Below, one piece after another: positions 1 to 11,417 of a stretch of DNA of 64,000 nucleotides. The notes beneath the pieces were generated by a model. That model was not told the origin of the DNA. It saw only the letters and a list, made by a program, of their open reading frames with translations, and ran no database searches. Source of the DNA: WHSW01 sp963828755 (GTDB lineage Bacteria > Actinomycetota > Thermoleophilia > Solirubrobacterales > 70-9). Position 1 is the stretch's first letter, and every line of letters starts with the position of its first letter. The translations under genes were made by a program, and so were the position numbers. Location: NCBI GenBank assembly GCA_963828755.1, contig CAWHFY010000013.1:62001-126000 (forward strand). The letters are read 5' to 3'.

Positions 1-982
1 GTGCTTGTAGAGCTGGTTGAGCACGACCTCGGGCGGGTCGCCGCCGCGCTTCAGCTCGATCACGAGGCGCATGCCGGAACGGTCGGACTCGTCGCGCAGG
101 TCCGAGATCCCGGTGATCTTCTTCTCGCGAACGAGGTCGGCGATCTTCGTGATCAGGCCGCCGTCGCCGCCCTTCTTCACCTGGAACGGGAGCTCCGAGA
201 CGATGATCGACTCGCGGCCGCCCTTGAGCGGCTCGACGTGGGCCCGGGCGCGCACCTTGACGGAGGCGCGACCGGAGGCGTAGGCGTCGCGGATGCCCTC
301 CATGCTCATCATCCCGCCGCCGGGGAAGTCGGGGCCCTTGATGTGCTCCATCAGGCCGGCGAGGTCGATCTCGGGGTTCTGCATGTAGGCCTTGACGGCG
401 CCGATCGACTCGCTCAGGTTGTGCGGCGGGATGTTCGTCGCCATCCCGACCGCGATCCCGGAGGAACCGTTGACGAGCAGGTTCGGGAAGCGCGCCGGCA
501 GCACCAGCGGCTCGGATTGCGACTCGTCGTAGTTGGGGCCGAAGTCGACGGTGTCGGCGTCGATGTCGCGCAGCATCTCGGTCGCCAGCCGGGCGAGCCG
601 GGCCTCCGTGTACCGCATCGCGGCGGCGGGGTCGTCGTCGATCGAGCCGAAGTTGCCCTGGCCGTCGACCAGCGGGTAGCGCAGCGAGAACTCCTGCGCC
701 ATCCGGACCAGCGTGTCGTAGATCGCCGAGTCGCCGTGCGGGTGGTACTTACCCATCACCTCGCCGACGATGAAGGCGCTCTTGCGGTACGGCCGGGTCG
801 GCTGCAGCGCCAGGTCGTGCATCGCGTAGAGCACGCGGCGGTGGACCGGCTTGAAGCCGTCGCGAACGTCGGGCAGCGCCCGGCCAACGATCACGCTCAT
901 CGCGTAATCGAGATACGACGAGCGCATCTCCTGGGTGAGCTCGCGCTCCTCGATGTTGCCGGTCAGCGCGTCGAGCGAACCC

Positions 983-990
<8 letters not shown>
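1..990 (-). CDS. gyrA: DNA gyrase subunit A, N-terminal part (cut by window edge)
   Basis: This is the subunit of the type II topoisomerase that breaks and rejoins DNA while introducing negative supercoils. The visible 330 residues cover most of the N-terminal winged-helix and tower region. The catalytic tyrosine is Tyr127 in AAMRYTEARL. The quinolone-determining stretch KYHPHGDSAIYDTLVRM has the sensitive-type Ser88 and Asp92. The ATG at 990 lies inside the end of gyrB, an 8-base overlap, so the two genes are translationally coupled. The C-terminal beta-pinwheel lies outside the window. No frameshift is seen. The reading frame on the opposite strand is a GC artefact. Confidence 0.98.
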
Positions 991-3427
<2,437 letters not shown>

Positions 3428-3523
3428 TCGGGTCAGACCCCTTCGGTCGGTGTCATGAGAAACCCCGACCGCCGGGCCCGACTAGAGGCCGAGTACCCAG
3501 CGGTTCGGGGCGGGGGTACAAGT

Positions 3524-3913
3524 TCACATAAGGATACCAGGACCGGTCCCCGGAAGTCCGCGCACATCGATACAAAAACCCTGCAAATCACGAACTAGTT
3601 GTGAGTCGAGAGAAGGATTCGATCCGACGACGAAGCGAAGTCGCCGCACGCGCGGCTCGCCGAGTGCCTCGTTGAGCCGGGCGAGGAGGTCGTTCTGAAG
3701 CAGATCGAGCTCCTGCGCCCAGGTCGCCTTCGCGCAGGCGATGGTGATCGTGGCGTCGCGCTCGCGCACGGGCCACGCCTCGGCGGCGATCCGCTCGCCG
3801 GCGACCGCCGCCCAGCTGCGCTGGACCGCGGCGAGCAGGGTGGCCGGCTCGACCTCGGCGCGCAGCGCCCGGATCGAGTCGCCGATCGGTCGCGGGCGGC
3901 TGCGCTCGGTCAC
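3524..3913 (-). CDS. DUF721 / DciA-like protein
   Basis: A 129-residue protein of the DUF721 family, which in bacteria without DnaC loads or recruits the replicative helicase (DciA). The GTG at 3913 overlaps the recF stop as GTGA, so it is the third gene of a dnaN-recF-dciA unit, its usual place next to recF and gyrB in actinobacteria. The core motif is SWAAVAGERIAAEAWPV, then the strand ATITIACAKATWAQELDLL. The C-terminal 30 residues carry no known motif. The family is assigned from motif and context; the helicase-loader role is inferred from family members elsewhere. Confidence 0.85.
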   Translation of the reverse strand: MTERSRPRPIGDSIRALRAEVEPATLLAAVQRSWAAVAGERIAAEAWPVRERDATITIACAKATWAQELDLLQNDLLARLNEALGEPRVRRLRFVVGSNPSLDSQLVRDLQGFCIDVRGLPGTGPGILM

Positions 3914-5014
3914 GCCGCCCGCTCGGTCGCCGCCGCCAGCGGCCTGCCGTCGCGCAGCGAGATCTCGGTGCGCTCGACCGAGCGCGGCAGGTGGTCGGGT
4001 TCGGTCGCGGTGATCACCGCCTGACCGCCACCCTCGGCGAGGTGCCCGACGAGCAGCGCGCGGTGGTCGGCGTCGAGCTCGGAGGTGACGTCGTCGAGCA
4101 GCATGAGCGGCGGTGGGCGACCGTCGTCGAGCAGAGTCCGGCGCTCGGCGAACAGGAGCGCCAGGAGTGCCGTCCGCTGCTGCCCCTGGGAGCCGTAGCG
4201 GCGCAGCGAGCGATCGCCGAACTCGAGCGCGAGCTCGTCGTGGTGGGGACCCCAACCGGTGTAGCCGCGCGCGATGTCCGACTCGCGCCGCTCGCCGAGC
4301 TCGCGGGCCAGGTCCGCCGTCTCGGTCGCCTCGCTGCGCGGCCGGTAGCGCAGTCGCGGCTCCGGCTCGAGCCCGAGCGACGCCGCCGAGCTCGCGAACG
4401 GCGGCGCCAACCGCTCGACCGCCTCGGCGCGGATCCCGCTCAGCTCGACCCCGGCGCCGGCGAGCTCGAGATCCCAGGCGTCGAGGGTCGCGACCGAGGC
4501 GCTGCCGGCGCGGATCCGGCCGAGCAACGCGTTGCGCTGCGCGAGCGCCCGCGAGTAGCGCCGCCGCGCCTCGCCGCGGGTCGGCCATAGCGCCGCGCAA
4601 AAGCCGTCGAGATGGGTGCGGCGCCCGGCGGGTGAGCCCTTGACCAGCGAGAGGCGGTCGGGCATGAAGACCGCGAGCGGCGGGCGCAGCGCCGTGGCGT
4701 CGGCGCCGAGCGCCGCGCCGTCGATCAGGTGTCGCCGCCCGTCGGCGCGGCTGATCGAGCTCATGAACCGGCGGCGCTGGCCTTCGTCGGCGACCACTGC
4801 CTCCGCCCTGGCCAGCGACTCGCCGAAGGCGATCGTCTCACGGTCGTCGCGGGTCCTGCAGGAGCGGCCGGCGAGCGCGGCATAGGTCGCCTCGAGGAGG
4901 TTCGTCTTGCCAGCCCCGTTCGGCGCCCCAGAGCAGGTTGATCCGCGGGCCAAGCTCGACGTCGCAGGTGGCGAGGTTGCGAAAGCCGCGGACGCTCAGC
5001 GACTCGACGACCAC
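3910..5014 (-). CDS. recF: DNA replication and repair protein RecF (frameshifted)
   Basis: An SMC-like ATPase that helps load RecA at gaps with RecOR. The start is GTG at 5014, beginning VVVESLSVRGFRNLATC, 12 bases downstream of the dnaN stop. The Walker A box PNGAGKTNLLE is one frame away from the first 33 residues. There is one extra base near 4925-4930, in a G/C run just before the box. The ABC signature is at RYGSQGQQRTALLALL, and Walker B at LMLLDDVTSELD. With the extra base removed the protein is about 367 residues, normal for RecF. Only Walker A is interrupted, so a sequencing error is more likely than loss of function. Confidence 0.93.
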
Positions 5015-5026
5015 ACGACCGCCCCC

Positions 5027-6136
5027 TCAGACGTTGAGCCTGATGGGCATCACGAGGTAACTGAAGTCGTCGCCGTCCACCGGGCGCAGCAGCCCGGGGC
5101 GCAGCGGAGAGCTGAGCTGGATCGCGACCTGCTCGGTGTCGACGCTCTCGACCCCTTCGACCAGGAACTGCGGGTTGAAGGCGATCTCCATCGGCTCGCC
5201 CGAGTACGGGGCCGGCATGCCCTCGCTCGCGTCGCCGATGTCGGGCGTCTCGGCGGCGACCGTCAGCTCGCCCTCGGCAAAGGCGAGGCGCAGCGGCGCG
5301 TTGCGCTGCGCCAGCTGGCTGATCCGCTTCGCGATCTCGAGGAACTCCTCGCGCGGCAGCCGCACGTCGTGTTCGAACGTTTCGGGGATCAGCTGCCGCC
5401 AACTCGGGAACTGGCCCTCGATCAGGCGCGAGGAGAGGACCACGTCACCGACCCGGAAGACTGCCTGGTTGCGCTGGAGGGCGATCTCGACCTCCTCCGC
5501 CTCGACGAGGCCGATGATGCGGGCGAGCTCGCGGAGCGCCCGCGCCGGCACGTTCGCCTCCAGCGCCTGCGCCACGGGGGCCTCGAGCTCGGCGTGCTTG
5601 ACGCTGAGCCGGTAGGAGTCGGTCGCGACCATGGTCAGCCGGTTGCCCTCGGCCTGGACGAGCACGCCGGTGAGGATCGGGCGCACCTCGTCGCGCGAGG
5701 CGGCGCGAGCGACGAGGTCGATCGTCGCACCCAGCGGGCCGCCGGGCAGCCGGACGCTCTCGCCCTCGATCTCCGGCAGGCGCGGAAAGTCGTCGGCGGG
5801 CAGGGTGCGGAGGTGAAAGCGCGCGCCGCCGGCGGCGATCTCGACGTCGCGCTGCTCGGAGCGCAGCTCGAGGGTCACCTCGCCCGGCGGCAGGCTGCGC
5901 ACCACGTCGGCGAACAGGCGGCCCGGCAGCAGCACCGATCCGGGCTGCTCGGTCTTCGCGTCGGTGAGCTTGCTGGTGAGCGCCAACTCCATATCGGTCG
6001 CGCGCAGGGTCAGCGAGCCGTCAGCGGCGATCACCAGGATGCCCCCGAGCGAGGGCAGGGTGCCGCGGGTCGAGACGGCGCGCCCGGCGAGTTGGAGGCC
6101 ACCGGAGAGGGAATCACGGGATACGGAAAGCTTCAT
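5027..6136 (-). CDS. dnaN: DNA polymerase III beta subunit (sliding clamp)
   Basis: The ring-shaped processivity clamp of the replicative polymerase, 369 residues and intact, close to the usual 365-380. It starts MKLSVSRDSLSGGLQLAGRAV and ends SYLVMPIRLNV, the conserved C-terminal clamp motif (YLVMPxR). Three clamp repeats can be followed through the protein. It lies between dnaA and recF, the classical order, and is separated from dnaA by the roughly 100-base origin-like gap. Confidence 0.98.
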   Translation of the reverse strand: MKLSVSRDSLSGGLQLAGRAVSTRGTLPSLGGILVIAADGSLTLRATDMELALTSKLTDAKTEQPGSVLLPGRLFADVVRSLPPGEVTLELRSEQRDVEIAAGGARFHLRTLPADDFPRLPEIEGESVRLPGGPLGATIDLVARAASRDEVRPILTGVLVQAEGNRLTMVATDSYRLSVKHAELEAPVAQALEANVPARALRELARIIGLVEAEEVEIALQRNQAVFRVGDVVLSSRLIEGQFPSWRQLIPETFEHDVRLPREEFLEIAKRISQLAQRNAPLRLAFAEGELTVAAETPDIGDASEGMPAPYSGEPMEIAFNPQFLVEGVESVDTEQVAIQLSSPLRPGLLRPVDGDDFSYLVMPIRLNV

Positions 6137-6238
6137 CGAAGGTCGCTCATCTTCCTACTTTGATCAGATGTATTTGATTCGGGGATAGTTGTGGATGGTG
6201 GTCGGATCTGGCTTCGCGGTGCGACGCGAGCCTGTGGA
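6137..6238. other. Candidate part of oriC between dnaN and dnaA
   Basis: The 102-base dnaN-dnaA gap holds two DnaA-box-like sites, TTGTGGATG at 6189-6197 and TGTGGATC at 6233-6240. They are 43 bases apart, about four helical turns. To the left, bases 6151-6190 are only about 38% GC in a window that is otherwise near 70%, which suits an unwinding element. Each box differs from the consensus TTATCCACA by one or two bases, and two boxes are few for an actinobacterial origin. No boxes were seen in the dnaA-rpmH gap. Confidence 0.5.
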
Positions 6239-7622
6239 TCAATCTTGCCCGAGCGGTGGATCATGCCCCGCTTCGGTGGACGGATCATCCTCGCCCGTCG
6301 CTTTCCCCAGGGCGGCGCGGACCCTGTGGACGGCGACCGCGGTGTCCGAGCCCGGCTCGAGCCGGCTCGAGACCTGGCGGATCGCGTGCATGACGGTGGT
6401 GTGGTCGCGGTCGAACCCGCGCGCGATCTCGGTCAGCGAGAGGCCGGTGAGCTCGCGGGCCATGAACATCGCCAACTGGCGCGCCCGGGTGATCCGGACC
6501 GAGCGCCGCGGCGACAGGAGCTCCTCCTTGGTGAGCCCGTTGACCGTGCAGACGGCGTCCTGGATCGCGCTCAGGGTGGGCGGTTCCGAGGTCGGCGTCG
6601 GGTCCTCGGCCCGCCCCAGCGCGCGCCGAACCAGCGGTGAGCTGAGCGGTTCGCTGAGCAGCGACGCGGTCGCCATCACCCTGGTCATCGCGCCCTCGAG
6701 CACGCGGATGTTCTCGGGCACATTCGCGGCGATCTCCTGCAGGACGCGCGGATCGGGTGGCTCGGCGGTGGCGGACGCGAGGCGCCAGAGGACCGCGATC
6801 CGGGTGCGCAGGTCGGGCGCCTCCAGTTCGACTCGCAGACCCCAGTCGAAGCGGTCGCGCAACCGCTCGGCGAGCTTCGAGAGCGCCTCGGGCGGGCGAT
6901 CGCTCGAGAGGACGATCTGCTTGCCGGCCGCGTGCAGGGTGTTGAAGGTGTGGACGAACTCCTCCTCGGTCGCCGGCTTGCCCTCGAGCACCTGGACGTC
7001 GTCGATCAGCAGCGCGTCGAGCTCGCGGTAGCGGGCCTTGAACGCCTCGGGTCCCTCGCGGCGCAGGGCGCTGACGAACTCGGTCGTGAACCGCTCCGCG
7101 GTCGTGTAGTGGATCTCGAGGCCCGGGTGGACGCGGCGTAGGTATTCGACGATCGCCCCGAGCAGGTGCGTCTTGCCGAGCCCTGGCGGGCCGTGGAGAA
7201 AAAGCGGGTTGTAGGCGTCGCCGGGCGACTCGGCGACCGCGAGCGCCGCGGCGTGGGCGAGGCGGTTGCCGGGGCCGATCACGAAGCGCTCGAAGGTGTG
7301 GTTCGGGTCGAGCGGCAGCGATTCGGGGCGCGCGGTCGCGGCCGCGGCCGCGGCAGTTGGCTCGTCGTCGACGAAGGCGATCGCCACGAGCTCCGGAGCA
7401 TGGGCGCGGACGACCTCGAGCACTCGGCGCGCCGTAGCGACGCTCCACCCAGGCCCGGACTGACGCTGGTGCGGCCAAGAACAGGGTCTCACCCTGGACC
7501 GCGACCGCGCTCACCGGCTCGAACCAGAGGTCGAACGTGGCCGCCGGCAGCGAGGCGGCGAGGTCGGCCCGGGCGCGCTCCCAGAGGGTCGCCAGGTCGT
7601 CGTCTTGGGGCTGCGCAGGCAC
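6239..7622 (-). CDS. dnaA: Chromosomal replication initiator DnaA (frameshifted)
   Basis: The AAA+ initiator that binds DnaA boxes and melts the origin. The GTG at 7622 gives VPAQPQDDDLATLWERARADL, then the domain I strand TFDLWFEPVSAVAVQGETLFL. An upstream ATG at 7712 is possible but leads into sequence without family similarity. After WVERRY the frame changes near 7433-7445, again fitting one extra base. AAA+ motifs follow: Walker A GPPGLGKTHLL and Walker B LLIDDVQVLEG. The DNA-binding signature GFDRDHTTVMHAIRQV is near the C-terminus. The corrected length is about 460 residues. Confidence 0.95.
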
Positions 7623-7765
7623 CGCGGGCGACCATACATTCGTGCGCCCGGCCGACTTCGAGGCCACCCCGCATTTCGCGGAAAACAACTGGCCGCGCAT
7701 CTCGCGAAGCACGGCGCGGCGATGGCGCCACCTTCTGAGGCGCCGTCTGTAGACTGGCCGATCCG

Positions 7766-7900
7766 ATGAAGCGCACCTGGCAGCCCAAGAAGCGCAAGCG
7801 CCGCCGTACCCACGGCTTTCGCGCTCGCATGCGCACGCGCTCGGGCCGCGACGTGCTCCGGCGCCGCCGGGCCAAGGGCCGCAAGCGGCTGACGCCGTAG
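7766..7900 (+). CDS. rpmH: 50S ribosomal protein L34
   Basis: A 44-residue, arginine- and lysine-rich ribosomal protein beginning MKRTWQPKKRKRRRTHGF and ending GRKRLTP. It has the invariant RTHGFRARM core. It is divergent from dnaA and followed by rnpA, the standard bacterial order. Confidence 0.97.
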   Translation: MKRTWQPKKRKRRRTHGFRARMRTRSGRDVLRRRRAKGRKRLTP

Positions 7901-7944
7901 TCGATGTGACGTGGATGACCGCGGGCGTCCCCAGGGTCGGCTAG

Positions 7945-8313
7945 ATGGCCGAGCGCCGCAAGCGAGGCCGGCTCTCCCGCAGCGGGGACTTCGATCGCGT
8001 GTACCGCGACGGCCGTTCGCGCGCCAACCGCTTTCTGGTCGTCTACTCGTTCCCGCGCTCGGGTTCCGATGCCGATGAGGTCCGCCTCGGAATCTCGGTC
8101 AGCCGCAAGGTCGGCGGTGCCGTGGAGCGCAACACGGTCAAGCGAGCGCTGCGCGAGGCCTTCTGGAACCTCGACGCCGAGCTTGCCGCCGAGCACGACT
8201 TCGTGCTGGTCGCCCGCCCAGACGTTGCAGGTCTGGTCGAGCGTGAGGGTACGAGCGGGGTCGAGACCGCGCTTCGCGAGCTGCTCACCGACGCGGGCTC
8301 GGAGGCCGCGTAA
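7945..8313 (+). CDS. rnpA: Ribonuclease P protein component
   Basis: The 122-residue protein subunit that helps the RNase P RNA mature tRNA 5' ends. Family landmarks are RLSRSGDFDRVYRDGRS near the N-terminus and the basic RNR-type helix VERNTVKRALREAFW. It starts 44 bases after rpmH and ends three bases before the GTG proposed for yidD. Confidence 0.97.
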   Translation: MAERRKRGRLSRSGDFDRVYRDGRSRANRFLVVYSFPRSGSDADEVRLGISVSRKVGGAVERNTVKRALREAFWNLDAELAAEHDFVLVARPDVAGLVEREGTSGVETALRELLTDAGSEAA

Positions 8314-8316
8314 CAC

Positions 8317-8634
8317 GTGAAACGCTCTGAATTTGGCATTACAGAGCGGTTTTTGGGCGCGATCCGCGAAGTCTTCCTGGCTCCGCTGCACCTCTACCGA
8401 TGGCTGATCTCGCCGAACCTGGCGCCGCGCTGCAAGTACTACCCGAGCTGTTCGACCTACGCGGTGGAGGCGGTCCGGGAGCTCGGCATCGTGCGCGGCT
8501 CGATCGTCGCCGCCTGGCGGGTGATCCGTTGCAACCCGTTCAGCCACGGCGGGGTCGATGAGCTCGCCGACCGGCGCCTGTTCCGGGATCACGACCACCC
8601 GCATGACCACGACGCGCCAAAGGCGGCCGCATGA
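8317..8634 (+). CDS. yidD: Membrane protein insertion efficiency factor YidD
   Basis: A small protein encoded between rnpA and yidC that assists membrane protein insertion. Its core is LYRWLISPNLAPRCKYYPSCSTYAVEA, with the family cysteines, followed by RCNPFSHGGVDEL. The C-terminus is histidine- and aspartate-rich. The GTG at 8317 is the furthest upstream start in frame. However, the first 12 codons are AT-rich and contain a terminator-like hairpin, so translation may begin later, for example at the GTC/CTG-rich stretch before LAPLHLYRW. The stop overlaps yidC as ATGA. Confidence 0.9.
   Translation: MKRSEFGITERFLGAIREVFLAPLHLYRWLISPNLAPRCKYYPSCSTYAVEAVRELGIVRGSIVAAWRVIRCNPFSHGGVDELADRRLFRDHDHPHDHDAPKAAA
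8323..8354 (+). terminator. Terminator-like hairpin after rnpA, inside the yidD 5' end
   Basis: CGCTCTG (8323-8329) and CAGAGCG (8342-8348) form a perfect 7-bp stem with a 12-base loop, followed by G and then TTTTT (8350-8354). This is the layout of an intrinsic terminator, and it is unusual in DNA this GC-rich. It lies 10 bases after the rnpA stop but inside the longest yidD frame, so it could terminate or attenuate rpmH-rnpA transcription before yidD-yidC-jag. Confidence 0.5.
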
Positions 8635-9392
8635 CCACGATCGCCGTCCTCGTCATCTTCCAGCCGTTCGTCGACCTCGCCGAGGCGATCATCAAATTCT
8701 TCGCCGAGACGATCGGGCTCAGCTGGGGCCTCTCGATCGTGATGCTGACCCTGACCGTGCGGCTGTTCACGCTGCCGTTGTCGCTCACCGGGATCCGCTC
8801 GATGCGCCGCATGCAGCTGGTCGCGCCAGAGCTCAAGGCGGTTCAGGAGAAGTACAAGGACGACCGCGAGCGCCAGCAGCGCGAGATGCTCGCCCTCTAC
8901 AAGGAGCACGGGGTCAACCCGCTCGCCTCCTGCTTTCCGTTCCTGCTCCAGATCCCGTTCTTCATCGCCGTCTACTCGCTCCTGCGCGGTGACACGTTCC
9001 AGCAGGACGTCGAGTCGAGCGGCGCCGCGGTCAATTTCCTCTTCGTCCCGGACATCCTGATCCCGCCCGAGGGCGCGGTGAAGTGGGTGCTGATCGTGCT
9101 GTTCATCAGCACCACGATGCTCACGTTCCTCTACACGACGGCGACGACGCAGACGACGACCGGACCGCAGAAGTACATCTTCCTGGCGCTGCCGTTGCTG
9201 TTCGCCCCGGTGATCGCCAGCCAGCCGGCCGGCCTCGCGATCTACTGGATCACCACCAACCTCTGGAGCCTCGGACAGCAGGTGGTCGTGCAGAGGATCA
9301 TGCCGATGCCGACTCCGCCGACTCCGGAGGAGCGAAAAAAGGCAGAACCACCTCCACCTCCACCACCGCGAAAGAAGAAGAAGCGGCGATGA
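8631..9392 (+). CDS. yidC: Membrane protein insertase YidC/OxaI
   Basis: A 253-residue insertase that places proteins in the cytoplasmic membrane with or without SecYEG. About five hydrophobic segments are visible. The conserved cytoplasmic hairpin MRRMQLVAPELKAVQEKYKD holds the charged coiled coil. The segment NPLASCFPFLLQIPFFIAVY is the family hallmark. The tail is proline-rich and then strongly basic, ending RKKKKRR, as in YidC forms that bind ribosomes. There is no lipobox. ATGA overlaps join it to yidD and jag. Confidence 0.96.
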   Translation: MTTIAVLVIFQPFVDLAEAIIKFFAETIGLSWGLSIVMLTLTVRLFTLPLSLTGIRSMRRMQLVAPELKAVQEKYKDDRERQQREMLALYKEHGVNPLASCFPFLLQIPFFIAVYSLLRGDTFQQDVESSGAAVNFLFVPDILIPPEGAVKWVLIVLFISTTMLTFLYTTATTQTTTGPQKYIFLALPLLFAPVIASQPAGLAIYWITTNLWSLGQQVVVQRIMPMPTPPTPEERKKAEPPPPPPPRKKKKRR

Positions 9393-9859
9393 GCGAGCTG
9401 CCGACCGATCCCGCGCAACGCGTCGAGGCCCTGCTTGGCGAGGTGATCGACGCGCTCGACCTCGAGGCGAAGGTCTCGGTCGAGGAGACCCCCGACGAGA
9501 TCGCCGCGCGGGTCGAGGGCGAGGACCTCGGCCTGCTGATCGGCCGCCGCGGGCAGACGATCGACGCCGTGCAGCTGCTCTGTTACCGGATCGCCTTCCG
9601 CGAGCACGGCGAGCGCAAGCGGGTCTCGGTCGACGCTTCCGGCTACCGCGAGCGACGCCGCGAGACGGTTGAGCGCCAAGCCGAGCGCGCCGCCGAGCGG
9701 GCACTCGAGACCGGCAAGGAGATCGAGCTCGAGCCGATGACGCCGACCGAGCGCAAGATCGTCCACGATCAGCTCAAGGACCGCCGCGGACTCGAGACGT
9801 TCAGCGAGGGCGAGGAGCCCGAGCGTTGCGTCATCGTCGCGCCCCTGGTCGGCGAGTGA
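9389..9859 (+). CDS. jag: RNA-binding protein Jag / KhpB (KH and R3H domains)
   Basis: A 156-residue RNA-binding protein always found next to yidC. The KH domain includes GEDLGLLIGRRGQTIDAVQLL, with the GxxG loop as GRRG. The C-terminal R3H domain has RKIVHDQLKDRRGLETFSEGEEPERCVIVAP. The extra N-terminal Jag-N domain is missing, as usual in actinobacteria. Translation is coupled to yidC by an ATGA overlap. Confidence 0.95.
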   Translation: MSELPTDPAQRVEALLGEVIDALDLEAKVSVEETPDEIAARVEGEDLGLLIGRRGQTIDAVQLLCYRIAFREHGERKRVSVDASGYRERRRETVERQAERAAERALETGKEIELEPMTPTERKIVHDQLKDRRGLETFSEGEEPERCVIVAPLVGE

Positions 9860-9900
9860 GGCGGAGCCGCGCCGCGCCGCGCCACCGTTGAGGCGCCTGA

Positions 9901-10572
9901 TTGAACGCTGACCCTGAGCTCCGCCGCCGCCTCGATCCAGTTCTCGACCTGCTCGCCGCCGATCCGGCGTCGCTGAGCTCGATCCGCGACCGCAGGCGGG
10001 CGTGGAAGGTCCATGTCGAGGACTCGCTCAGCGGCCTCGAGCTGGTGGGCGCGCCGGCCCGCCTCGCCGACGTCGGCGCCGGCGCGGGCTTCCCGGGTTT
10101 GGTGCTCGCGGCGGCGCTGCCCGCGACGCGGGTCGACCTGATCGAGTCGGTCGGCCGCAAGGCGGAGTTCATCGAGCGGGCGATCGCCGCCGCGGGACTC
10201 GCCAACGCCCGGGCGCTCGCGATCCGCTCCGAGGAGTGGGCCCGCGACCCGGACCCGGAGGGCGGGCGCGAGGCCTACGAGGTGGTGACCGCGCGCGCGG
10301 TCGGCCGGCTCTCGACGCTCGCCGAGCTCGCCTCCCCGCTCCTCGCCCCGGGCGGGCGCCTGGTCGCCTGGAAGGGCCGGCGCGATCAGGGCGAGGAGGC
10401 GGAGCTCGCCGGCGCCGCCGAGCGCCTGGCGATGGCGGTCGAGCGGGTCGACGCGGTCGGGGAGCGTGCCGGCTCCCGACACCGCCATCTCTACCTGGTG
10501 GCGAAGACCGGGCCGACCCCGGCCGGCCTCCCCCGGCGCCCCGGCATGGCGAAGAAGCGCCCGTTCGGATGA
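9901..10572 (+). CDS. rsmG: 16S rRNA (guanine-N7) methyltransferase RsmG
   Basis: Methylates G527 of 16S rRNA using S-adenosylmethionine; 223 residues. It starts at TTG 9901. WKVHVEDSLSGLEL is typical of the family. The SAM-binding loop LADVGAGAGFPGLVLA follows, and ESVGRKAEFIERAI holds the acidic residue that contacts the ribose. It lies between jag and parA, the common GidB position near the origin. Confidence 0.96.
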   Translation: MNADPELRRRLDPVLDLLAADPASLSSIRDRRRAWKVHVEDSLSGLELVGAPARLADVGAGAGFPGLVLAAALPATRVDLIESVGRKAEFIERAIAAAGLANARALAIRSEEWARDPDPEGGREAYEVVTARAVGRLSTLAELASPLLAPGGRLVAWKGRRDQGEEAELAGAAERLAMAVERVDAVGERAGSRHRHLYLVAKTGPTPAGLPRRPGMAKKRPFG

Positions 10573-10637
10573 CCCGGTTCCGCAGATAGCGGGAGTTTGC
10601 GATCCGGGACGCCTCGGCGCTGGCTAGGCTCGCGGGG

Positions 10638-11417
10638 ATGGGCGCCGTCTATGCGATCGCGAACCAGAAGGGCGGTGTGGGCAAGACCACGACCGCGGTC
10701 AACCTCGCTGCCTGCGCGGCCGCCGAGGGGCGCCAGGTGCTGCTCGTGGACCTCGACCCGCAGTGCAACGCCACGGTTGCGCTCGGCTTCGACCGCGACG
10801 CCTCCGCCTCCTCCTACGACTGCCTTTGCGGCGAGACCTCGGTCGCCGCCGCGGCGCGCCCGGCCGGTCCCGACAACCTCTGGATCGTGCCCGCGAACCG
10901 CGACCTCGCCGGCGCCTCGGTCGAGCTGCCGCGCATGGACGGCTACGAGCAACGGCTTCGCGACGGCCTCGGGCCGGTGCGCGAGCGGTTCTCGATGACG
11001 CTGCTCGACTGCCCGCCGTCGCTCGGGCCGGTCACCGTCAACGCGCTCACCGCCGCCGACCGCGTGATCGTCCCGGTGCAGGCCGAGTACCTCGCGCTCG
11101 AGGGGCTGGTGCAGTTCATGGAGACGCTCGACCTGATCCGCCGCAACCTCAACCCGTCGCTGATTCTGACCGGGGTGCTGATCACCATGCACGACGAGCG
11201 CACCCGCCTCGCCCAGGACGTGGAGTCCGAATTGAGACAGCATCTACCCGAACAGGTGTTCGATACCGTGATCCCCCGCAGCATCCGCGTCGCCGAGGCG
11301 CCGAGCCACGGCTTGCCGGTCCTCAACCACGCCCCCGACTCCCGCGGCGCGGTCGCCTACCGACGACTGGCAGCCGAGCTCGAGGACCGCGAGTCGGAGC
11401 CGGCGGTGGCGGCGTGA
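10638..11417 (+). CDS. parA: Chromosome partitioning ATPase ParA/Soj
   Basis: A 259-residue Walker-type ATPase that moves ParB-parS complexes during chromosome segregation. The deviant Walker A is KGGVGKTTTAVN, with the signature lysine. Walker A' is LLVDLDPQCNA, and Walker B is TLLDCPPSLG. Its stop overlaps the parB GTG as GTGA, so the pair is translationally coupled. Confidence 0.97.
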   Translation: MGAVYAIANQKGGVGKTTTAVNLAACAAAEGRQVLLVDLDPQCNATVALGFDRDASASSYDCLCGETSVAAAARPAGPDNLWIVPANRDLAGASVELPRMDGYEQRLRDGLGPVRERFSMTLLDCPPSLGPVTVNALTAADRVIVPVQAEYLALEGLVQFMETLDLIRRNLNPSLILTGVLITMHDERTRLAQDVESELRQHLPEQVFDTVIPRSIRVAEAPSHGLPVLNHAPDSRGAVAYRRLAAELEDRESEPAVAA

